A DNA stretch of 64,000 nucleotides from Halotia branconii CENA392 (lineage in GTDB: Bacteria; Cyanobacteriota; Cyanobacteriia; Cyanobacteriales; Nostocaceae): NCBI RefSeq assembly GCF_029953635.1, contig NZ_CP124543.1, positions 6,170,367 through 6,234,366 of the forward strand. Direction: 5' to 3'. The notes below the pieces were generated by a model. The model saw only the letters and a program-made list of their open reading frames with translations, did not search any database and was not told the DNA's origin. Positions 44,145-51,157 of the stretch are shown here, piece by piece. Made by a program: the position numbers and the translations under genes. How positions within the stretch are numbered: the first letter of the stretch is position 1; every line of letters begins with the position of its first letter.

Positions 44145-44600
44145 GAGTGTGGTATGTCTATTCTGAAAATTGGGGGCGCAAGCATCTCTATAAGTAAGGG
44201 ATACGCAGGGTGAATCCTTTACCTCTTCTTTATGACACTGTTAATGGCATTACGACAACTGCCCGTAGTAAATATTACATTTTCAAATATGAGTTACTCG
44301 ATATTTTGAGTTTGCTGTGCCAGTAGTGTAGTCTGCTTCCGGTTGAGTAAGACTATGAATATAAGCTGCCGTGCTGATAAATTGCACTTTTTATGGTCTG
44401 GAACCCTTATTGCAACGAGAATACTATGGAAAATTAAAGATGCAACAGCTTAGTATTCTCAATAGGACTTACGCAAAACTATTTGCGTAAGTCCTGCTCA
44501 AAAAAAGAGTTTGGGTTCTAGAATAACACTAAGTTACTCAAGCTTATAGCAATTTTAAATACTCATTTGCTCAAAACCTAATCTAACAAAAATAACGTGT
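44145..44600. other. Intergenic region upstream of the DUF488 unit
   Basis: About 455 bases without a gene. It contains the 32-bp mini-element (44464-44495) and AT-rich DNA that must hold the promoter of the two-gene unit. No clear -10/-35 pair could be fixed. Confidence 0.55.
44464..44495. mobile_element. Minimal MITE-like palindrome, copy D
   Basis: Perfect 14-bp arms AGGACTTACGCAAA and TTTGCGTAAGTCCT separated by ACTA. These are the ends of copies B, C and E joined without the interior. Confidence 0.9.
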
Positions 44601-45422
44601 ATGGAACGGAGAAAAATCTTAATAGCGACAAAAACTTATCCTTCAATAAGCATTAAATATAAAGAGACTGTATGTACAGCAGGAATTTTATTAGACAATG
44701 ATGAAAATCCCTTGCAATGGGTTCGTATTTATCCAATTAGATTTCGAGAATTAGAAATTGATAAACGCTACCCCAGATGGAGTATTATTAGTGCTGAAAT
44801 TGAAAAAAATGATAAAGATTATAGGACAGAAAGCTTTCGGCTAATAGATACTTCAATTGAAGTTATTAGAAAAGTTAGTACTGAAAATAACTGGGCAGAA
44901 ATAAAAAAAATTATCTTGCCTTTTAAATTTAGATCTCCTAAAGAAATCCAAGAGCAAAAAAAATCTTTAGGTCTTATAAAACCTTTGAGTATAGAGAAAT
45001 ATTTCTGTAAACCTACAGAAAGAGAATGGAGTCCTAAACAGCAAGCAATACAAGATCAACTGGAGTTGCTTGATTTACTAGAACCATCTAATCCTATGTC
45101 AAATCTTGAAAAAATTCCTTACAAATTTGGTTATAAATTCACCGATGATGATGGAATTAAACATGAATATAGTATAAGCGATTGGGAAATTATGCAATTG
45201 TATAGAAACTGTAGAAATAAATCAAATTTTACTGATTTAGAATCACGAGAAAAAGATGCTTTGGAAAAAGTCAGGCAGAAATTAGAAGACAGCTTCATGT
45301 ACGAGAAAGATTTACATTTTATTATTGGTAATTTAAAAAATCATGCAAATAGCTTCATGATTATTGGTCTTGTATATCCACCTATAGTAAAATATGAACA
45401 GATAAGTCTTTTTCAAATATAA
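44601..45422 (+). CDS. Unrecognised protein partnered with DUF488
   Basis: A 273-residue soluble protein of unknown function. N-terminal features are KILIATKTYPSISIKY, ETVCTAGILL and LQWVRIYPIRFRELE (about residues 25-50), with a single Cys and the W-V-R-I-Y-P core. The middle is Lys/Glu-rich and helical. The end has HFIIGNLKNHANSFMIIGLVYPP, which pairs well with the N-terminal core as if closing a beta sheet. I recall similar proteins next to DUF488 genes in other bacteria but no assigned activity. The stop is only 3 bases from the DUF488 start, so the genes form one unit. It is far more AT-rich than neighbours and lacks GCGATCGC, suggesting horizontal acquisition. Confidence 0.8.
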   Translation: MERRKILIATKTYPSISIKYKETVCTAGILLDNDENPLQWVRIYPIRFRELEIDKRYPRWSIISAEIEKNDKDYRTESFRLIDTSIEVIRKVSTENNWAEIKKIILPFKFRSPKEIQEQKKSLGLIKPLSIEKYFCKPTEREWSPKQQAIQDQLELLDLLEPSNPMSNLEKIPYKFGYKFTDDDGIKHEYSISDWEIMQLYRNCRNKSNFTDLESREKDALEKVRQKLEDSFMYEKDLHFIIGNLKNHANSFMIIGLVYPPIVKYEQISLFQI

Positions 45423-45425
45423 AAA

Positions 45426-45863
45426 ATGGTCAATACAGAATACAGCAATAAACATGATGATTCAGATAAATTCATCTTAACCTTTGGTTATGGTAATAGA
45501 AATACTTATGATGAATTTTTTGCTTATTTAAAAGATTTTCATGTCATTTGCGTTGTTGACGTTAGATTAAATCCTCGTGCTTGGAGCCGTAAATGGTACG
45601 GAGAGATAATAGAGACAGTTTGTTGTAAACAAAATATCAACTACATTTCTAAAGTTTCTCTAGGTAATACATCAGGTAATAATAATTGGGCTCCTCCTGA
45701 TTATCAAGAAGCGGCTATTGCACTACAAGAGATTTCAGAAATAGCCCAAGTCGGAACTATTTTGCTCTTATGCGCTGAAAAGAACTCATGTCGTTGTCAT
45801 AGGGTAGATATTGCACAACAACTACAAAAGCTAGTAGATAGGAAGATCAAACATTTAGAATAA
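45426..45863 (+). CDS. DUF488 family protein
   Basis: A 145-residue protein with the DUF488 hallmarks: FILTFGYGNRNTYDEF at the start (the TIGHSN-like strand), VVDVRLNPRAWSR (DVR motif, about residues 37-49), and LLLCAEKNSCRCHR (about residues 117-130) with the conserved C-x-E and C-H-R. DUF488 proteins have no established biochemical role; the Cys and His residues suggest a nucleic-acid or redox/metal function. It begins 3 bases after the upstream unrecognised gene and is followed by a strong terminator, so the two genes form a complete two-gene operon. Confidence 0.88.
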   Translation: MVNTEYSNKHDDSDKFILTFGYGNRNTYDEFFAYLKDFHVICVVDVRLNPRAWSRKWYGEIIETVCCKQNINYISKVSLGNTSGNNNWAPPDYQEAAIALQEISEIAQVGTILLLCAEKNSCRCHRVDIAQQLQKLVDRKIKHLE

Positions 45864-45907
45864 AATGTTACTTTGATATTGAATTAAGTTATTAGCACAA
45901 ATTTATG

Positions 45908-45943
45908 AAAAACGAGTTATTTAAAGATGACTCGTTTTTTTTT
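45908..45943 (+). terminator. Rho-independent terminator of the DUF488 unit
   Basis: A 10-bp stem AAAAACGAGT / ACTCGTTTTT with a 12-base loop, followed by more T residues. It lies 45 bases after the DUF488 stop codon. Confidence 0.87.
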
Positions 45944-46035
45944 ATAAACTAAACAGAGTTTATACTTTCTACCTACTGCCTCAAAACCTGTAACTTTATA
46001 CTTCATACAAATAAAAACTAAACTGCTACAAGTAG

Positions 46036-46620
46036 TTACCGTATCAATGGATTTTTTTTCTGTGCTGCTGAAATGATAGTTTGTTCAATTCTCTTTAACC
46101 TAGTCTCTGGACGTTTTGCACTGTCAATCCAAAATAAAATATTCTTCTTTAATGAATTACTAAATGCGTCGAAATTATGGTTGGCTGTTGCGTTTGCTTC
46201 TAAGGCTTGCTGCAAATCTATGGGAATTGTTAATGCTTCAATTGCATCCAAAGACTTCCATGAACCATTTTCTTTGGCTACTGTAATTTTTTCCAAACCT
46301 ATTTCAGTCATCAAGCCTTGTGCAATTAACTCTTCAATATATTGTTTGTTTAATTTTGACCATACACTTTTCGGTTTACGAGGTGTGAAAATTTGCTGAT
46401 AACGGTCTTTATCTAATGATTTGATTTTACTATCAATCCAACCAAAGCATAGAGCTTCTTTGACTGCTTCGCTGTATTTAACGCTTGGTTTACCGCTTTT
46501 GACTTTGTAGTAAATCAACCATATACCAATAGAGGTGAGATGATTCTTTTTTAACCATTCTCGCCATTCTTGGCGATCGCTAGCATAAATAGTTTCCAGT
46601 TGGTCGTCAAATTTTGGCAT
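46036..46620 (-). CDS. YdeI/OmdA-like protein
   Basis: A 194-residue protein of the YdeI (OmpD-associated/bacteriocin-protection) family: REWREWLKKNHLTSIGIWLIYYK, SVKYSEAVKEALCFGWIDSK (about residues 40-60), FTPRKPKSVWSKLN and a C-terminal RPETRLKRIEQTI. These motifs define the family, whose function is poorly known and which is sometimes annotated as protecting against peptides. The ATG at 46618-46620 (MPKFDDQLE) follows AAGGA by 9 bases; an earlier start at 46650 overlaps the preceding gene's stop. Co-directional with the acetyltransferase just upstream. Confidence 0.9.
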   Translation of the reverse strand: MPKFDDQLETIYASDRQEWREWLKKNHLTSIGIWLIYYKVKSGKPSVKYSEAVKEALCFGWIDSKIKSLDKDRYQQIFTPRKPKSVWSKLNKQYIEELIAQGLMTEIGLEKITVAKENGSWKSLDAIEALTIPIDLQQALEANATANHNFDAFSNSLKKNILFWIDSAKRPETRLKRIEQTIISAAQKKNPLIR

Positions 46621-46643
46621 TACCTGTTTCCTTAAAGTCGAGA

Positions 46644-47165
46644 TTAGCAAAGATTCAGACGATAAATAAGTTCATCCGAAAGTTTTCCTTTGACAAATTC
46701 TGCATCTTTATTGGCTTTATGCAGCTCAAAACCTAGCTTCTCCAGCACCTTACGAGAAGCTAGGTTTTGCTCGTTCACAGAAGCGTGTAATATGGGAAAA
46801 TTAAAACGCTCTTTGGCTAAGGCGATCGCTCTTGAACAATAACCAAAAGCATACCCTTGTTTTTGGAAGTCGGCAAAAGTCATAAAGCCGATTTCTGCAT
46901 ATCCATCATCGAAAATACCGATTTCAACAACTCCAACAAACTGGTGTTGTGGGAGTATTGCAACCCACTTTAACCAGGTCATTGTGTTATTGTCGGGCGA
47001 TTTTTCTAGGGCGGCGAACTGATACTTTTGCTTTAGTTGCGAGAACGTCGGTATCTCTTCTTCTAGGTACTCGTATAATATCGGATTGCTCAGATGAAAG
47101 TACAGCAAATCGGCGTGATATTCCGTCACCTTTTCTAAGTGCAAGTTTACCCCAGCTTTCTCCAT
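46644..47165 (-). CDS. GNAT family N-acetyltransferase (RimJ/RimL-like)
   Basis: A 173-residue acetyltransferase. It has the RimL-type N-terminus LEKVTEYHADLLYFHLSN, a WVAILPQHQFVGVVEIGIF strand pair, AEIGFMTFADFQKQGYAFGYCSRAI (motif A) and SVNEQNLASRKVLEKLGFE (motif B). It probably acetylates a small molecule or a protein N-terminus. It is followed 23 bases later by the YdeI-like gene in the same direction. Confidence 0.9.
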   Translation of the reverse strand: MEKAGVNLHLEKVTEYHADLLYFHLSNPILYEYLEEEIPTFSQLKQKYQFAALEKSPDNNTMTWLKWVAILPQHQFVGVVEIGIFDDGYAEIGFMTFADFQKQGYAFGYCSRAIALAKERFNFPILHASVNEQNLASRKVLEKLGFELHKANKDAEFVKGKLSDELIYRLNLC

Positions 47166-47192
47166 GTCAAGACGACTATTTTGGAAATATTA

Positions 47193-48659
47193 TCACAGTA
47201 AATTTTCACCACGTCGATAAATTTCACGGGCGTAATCAGTCCAAGCGCCTTGTCCCCAATACCGGAAACAGCTAGTTTGCAGCAAAAGATTATACAGCAG
47301 AGCATGACGATATTTAGATGAATCCGTTGGCAGCAATTGATCGAGTTTTTGATGAAATAAACTGCTGAATTGATTCATTGGAGACAAAACATTTTCATAT
47401 CCTTGTACCCAACTGATATGATTCGTCCACGAAGCACCATCAACATGGAAATTAGAATTGCTTTGTTTTAATTCTGCAATGGCATTTTCTACTGCTTCAG
47501 GTTGCAAATTTTCTAATGAAACTTGCTGCCAAATTTGGTGTTGTCCTGCTGGCTGACAAGTTGGGTAATCTTCTGGTTTACAACCAGCTGCTTCAATCAA
47601 TTCTAAATATTCTGTACCACATACCCCAACAACACCGGATTTTCCTCCGCCTTGATTAGCCATCTCATGCCAAGCTTGTTTGAAAGCACCGGGAAATTCA
47701 TTCATCATCACCCCACCATTTTCGCCATCACCAATTTGACTGACGATTGGTGGGATCAATACATTACCTACTTGTTGTGGAGATAAAGTTTTGGCTTCAT
47801 AGTATGGTTGCATCTGAGCAACTAATTTAGTATCTGAACCTTGGGTTTTAATCAAAGCTGTGATGCTAATTGTTTCACCTTGGGAATTACGGGCAATTAA
47901 ACGGTGTGGTAAATGTTTGTGACTAATTGGTTGACCTGTAAGAGTTTCTATAGAATGTTCTTGTACAAGTAGCCAACGATATCCACATTCTTTTAAGGCT
48001 TTGACAAATTCAAATAAAGTATCAGGGTGATTTGGCAGGTGCATTTCTGGAGGAGAAAAACCTTTAACTCGTGCCAGTGCAGACCAACCAAAAATTGCTG
48101 CAAAATATTGTTGCCATGCTAAGATGTGCAATTTAATATCTGGTATAGGCGTGGAAGGAATCACGGCATGACTCCACATTGTACCCAACCACTCTACATA
48201 AGGTTGATAGGTGGGATCGCAAGTGATGCGCTTGAGGTTGTCTAAAATATCAACCCGTCCCATTTGTCTGAGTCCCCATAAAAGATTGCCAGAGTAATCC
48301 AACATCACACGGGGATTGCAACCTTGACTGACGAGTTCGGGAATAAAGTCTCCCATGCGACTATAACAATAGGCAAAAGGCCCGGCGTTGTGGTTATCTC
48401 CTTCGTTGGGATGTTCAAACATGTATTGCAGATTGCTAATCAATCCACCGTCACCTCCCGCAGGGATAGTTGGTTGATGCATGTGCAAAGCGATCGCAAA
48501 TACTGCTTTAATATCTTCTAAGCGGATATTCGTTGAGGGTAAGAATACGGGCGCATCCTGGTTAACAACGGCGAGTACTTCTGTTTCTTGACCAGAAATA
48601 TTTGGCAAGCCATCAATGATTTCGGGCAAAGAAGAAAGAGTAGCAGGTGATGAAAGCAT
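47193..48659 (-). CDS. Glycoside hydrolase family 57 protein
   Basis: A 488-residue GH57-type protein: AIALHMHQPTIPAGGDGG (about residues 35-52) near the start, the VMLDYSGNLLWGLRQMG region, PEMHLPNHPDTLFEFVKAL and the catalytic-fold segment DGENGGVMMNEFPGAF (about residue 305). GH57 enzymes act on alpha-glucans (amylase, branching enzyme or 4-alpha-glucanotransferase). Here the substrate is probably glycogen-related, but it is not settled. Stops just upstream of the acetyltransferase gene (27 bases). Confidence 0.9.
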   Translation of the reverse strand: MLSSPATLSSLPEIIDGLPNISGQETEVLAVVNQDAPVFLPSTNIRLEDIKAVFAIALHMHQPTIPAGGDGGLISNLQYMFEHPNEGDNHNAGPFAYCYSRMGDFIPELVSQGCNPRVMLDYSGNLLWGLRQMGRVDILDNLKRITCDPTYQPYVEWLGTMWSHAVIPSTPIPDIKLHILAWQQYFAAIFGWSALARVKGFSPPEMHLPNHPDTLFEFVKALKECGYRWLLVQEHSIETLTGQPISHKHLPHRLIARNSQGETISITALIKTQGSDTKLVAQMQPYYEAKTLSPQQVGNVLIPPIVSQIGDGENGGVMMNEFPGAFKQAWHEMANQGGGKSGVVGVCGTEYLELIEAAGCKPEDYPTCQPAGQHQIWQQVSLENLQPEAVENAIAELKQSNSNFHVDGASWTNHISWVQGYENVLSPMNQFSSLFHQKLDQLLPTDSSKYRHALLYNLLLQTSCFRYWGQGAWTDYAREIYRRGENLL

Positions 48660-48801
48660 TTCTGATTGCTCCGAAACAAGGTATATCTAATTATGCGATC
48701 GCAGTAGCAATCTTGATTTTTAATATGCATTACTCAACAATCCCACGACTTTTAACCGTAGGATTGCCAGTTTTAACACTCCTCATCTATGAATTTCACG
48801 C

Positions 48802-49683
48802 TTAGAACTTCCGTGCAGAGACAAAATGAGCCATGTTTCTAGAAAAACCAAAATCGCTAAAACGTTGGATTTTACTCCAGAAACTCAGTTTTTGCTGAGG
48901 TTGTGGTCGTCTTGGCGCTGGCGGAGTTGCTATATGTAAAATCAACTCTAGCAACCAAGGAGCTAAACGTTGACACCACACAGCTAAATGACTTTGCCAT
49001 CCTACTAAAATTTCTGGTGCATCATTTTGTAATCCAATGATCAATGCTTGCGCTACTTTTTGGGGAGTCATGGGGATCACCCAGCGAAATAATTTCAAGT
49101 CGCGCACCATGTCTGTATCTGTCAAAGAAGGCAGTAATGCTTTGACCTCAATGTTGTGTTCTGCTAATTCGCGCCGCAAGGCTTGGGTAAATCCTAAAAT
49201 GGCAAACTTCGTAGCAGAATAAGTCGCCATTGTCGGTGCGGCTACTTTCCCCATCAAGCTTGATACGTTCACAATTGTCCCTTGTTTTTGACTAGCCATG
49301 CGTCGAGCGATCAGACTAGTGAGGGTGTACATTCCCAATAAATTCACAGAGAGTTCTTCTTGAACTTGGGGGAGTTTTGAACGCAAAAATGAAGTTTGAT
49401 ATGCGACTCCTGCACAATTCACCAAAAGATGAATCGGCCCATAATTGCGCCATAGTTGGGCAATGGCTATATTGACTTCAGCTGTACGAGTCAAATCGAT
49501 TGCTAATATCGTCGCTTGGACACCCATCGCTTCGATTTCATTGGCTACTTCAACCAACTTTTGGCGATCGCGTGCTACTAATATCAACCGCTGCATTCTT
49601 TGTTGCGCCAATTCCAGCGCGATCGCTCTGCCAATTCCACGAGAAGCCCCAGTAATTAGGGCAACTTTACCTTGAATATTCAT
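48802..49683 (-). CDS. Short-chain dehydrogenase/reductase
   Basis: A 293-residue SDR with the NAD(P) motif TGASRGIGRAIA (about residues 11-22), NCAGVAY, the catalytic Ser in NVSSLMG (about 141) and YSATKFA (Tyr about 155, Lys about 159). An extra C-terminal tail (about residues 240-293) includes hydrophobic and Pro-rich parts (HIATPPAPRRPQPQQK), which suggests membrane association as in some lipid-active SDRs. Substrate unknown. Confidence 0.9.
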   Translation of the reverse strand: MNIQGKVALITGASRGIGRAIALELAQQRMQRLILVARDRQKLVEVANEIEAMGVQATILAIDLTRTAEVNIAIAQLWRNYGPIHLLVNCAGVAYQTSFLRSKLPQVQEELSVNLLGMYTLTSLIARRMASQKQGTIVNVSSLMGKVAAPTMATYSATKFAILGFTQALRRELAEHNIEVKALLPSLTDTDMVRDLKLFRWVIPMTPQKVAQALIIGLQNDAPEILVGWQSHLAVWCQRLAPWLLELILHIATPPAPRRPQPQQKLSFWSKIQRFSDFGFSRNMAHFVSARKF

Positions 49684-50561
49684 CGGTTTTCACCTCCATA
49701 ATCTCAGCCTTACCGCATTTTTCGTCTTGCATCCTGGGTCAGGTAAGACAAATCAATCAACATGAAAATAAGCCTTTGGCAACAAAATACTCTTGGGCTA
49801 ATCTGCATTGCTCATCCAAATCAAATTAGCCGCATTTCCCAGATTGAAAATTAACACTTCACGCCGTTAGTTTGGATGGATATAGCTCATAGGTTTTACC
49901 TCTCTTTAGATTTAGAGCGCTCACCAGTATCGCTGCCAAACACACGCTAACAATTAAATCAAGAGATTGCAATATTTTTTAATAAGTATTTCTTAATACT
50001 TGTTAACAAACAGTATATATATAAGCAACGGTTTGAGAAATAAGTTTTTATAAATAGCGGCTGGATAAATTTAGAAGTTTCCTGACAATCAGCCTAAAGG
50101 TATGCAAAAACCTGAAAAATTGTCATCCCTAAGTCATAGTTGAGACGCAAAAAAGTTATATAGTTTTGGAAACTTTATAGAGCAAATTGTCGTCAGCAGA
50201 TTTACTGAATTTATATAATTAACATTTCCAGTCATCCCATGAGGAATTTGTTGATTTTGAAACAACAGATACAAAATTAGGCAAGCTATGCAATTTTTAT
50301 CGGTGCAATCTTGTTAAATACTCTTATAAACTTTTATCTTGGCGTTCTTGGCGTTCTTGGCGGTTCGTTTATTTACTTTGTGGCGATCGCACTTTCATCA
50401 AGGGCTATTAATAGCAGTTAATCAATTTTATTGATTAGGGTATTTTAAATTTTATTTAGTAGGTCGTTCAACATAAATCACCATTAGTCAGCTTGAAAAG
50501 AAATGAGCCACAAATAAATGTGAGAATCTCTTACTTAACCTATAGCTATTTGTGAACAACA
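49684..50561. other. Large intergenic region, no gene seen
   Basis: About 880 bases of AT-rich DNA with stops in all frames, upstream of the SDR and downstream of the lipoprotein gene. It contains a GGCGTTCTTGGCGTTCTTGGCGG mini-repeat at about 50341-50364 and one GCGATCGC. I see no RNA gene. Confidence 0.55.
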
Positions 50562-50594
50562 AGATCCCCGACTTCTCAAAGAAGTCGGGGATCT
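50562..50594. repeat. Strong hairpin AGATCCCCGACTTC / GAAGTCGGGGATCT (copy 1)
   Basis: A perfect 14-bp stem (50562-50575 with 50581-50594) and a TCAAA loop. A degraded relative is at 59621-59652 (AGATCTCCGACTTC...GAAGTCAGGGATTT), again preceded by AACA, so this is a dispersed hairpin. It lies about 70 bases beyond the stop of the lipoprotein gene and may stop transcription. Confidence 0.88.
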
Positions 50595-50659
50595 GAACCT
50601 CTCAATTTTCATACTTTCAAGTAATGGATTGATCCCTGATATGATTACATCAAAACTGC

Positions 50660-51103
50660 TTATTTAGCAGCACAGTAACCTTTAATCTCCTTAATTATTG
50701 CAGTTTCCTCGTTAGTACTCTTTTTCAAGGATGCTAAAAATTTATTTGCAGCGGGGATATTTTTTTTATCTATAGCTATGGCTGTCTGGTTCAAATTCCT
50801 GCTACTGTCTTGATAAAGTTTAAGAAATCGCCCCTGAAAGCTTTGCAGTTTTTCATCTTTGATTTCGAGTGCTTTCATTTGTGTAGCTATTTGGTCTATT
50901 TTAGTAGCAGTTTCAGTTAAGCCTTTAGTGCTTTTTGCAGACTGAGAATTTTTGCTAAGTTCTTGACCTAAGACAGTTGCCTGATTTGCAACTTTGATGA
51001 GTTTATTACATTGGACAACTTTACTTTCACCACAACCAGTAAATAACAATGCGATCGCAGCAGCAAATAAAAGTATAGCAGTTCTTTTAAGTATACTTAG
51101 CAT
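50660..51103 (-). CDS. Small lipoprotein, unknown function
   Basis: A 147-residue protein with a signal peptide (LLFAAAIALLFTGC; lipobox LFTGC, Cys about residue 23) and a helical mature part. Its repeated T/Q/K-rich helices (TETATKIDQIATQMKALEIKDEKL, NQTAIAIDKKNIPAANKFLASL) read as an antiparallel helical bundle or coiled coil. A CNK near the start and a C-terminal GYCAAK may form a disulfide. The ATG at 51101-51103 is chosen because it directly begins the signal peptide. It is 55 bases downstream of the penicillin acylase-like gene and may be co-transcribed. Confidence 0.78.
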   Translation of the reverse strand: MLSILKRTAILLFAAAIALLFTGCGESKVVQCNKLIKVANQATVLGQELSKNSQSAKSTKGLTETATKIDQIATQMKALEIKDEKLQSFQGRFLKLYQDSSRNLNQTAIAIDKKNIPAANKFLASLKKSTNEETAIIKEIKGYCAAK

Positions 51104-51157
51104 TTTTTCTTTGACACTCCGCATTCTTAAATTGATCCCCGGATTCAGCAACGCCGA

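Noticed and set aside
49684-50659. A hidden small RNA or tRNA gene in the longest gene-free stretch
   Set aside because: No tRNA-like TTC-loop, no strong conserved structure except the dispersed hairpin at 50562-50594; nothing can be supported.
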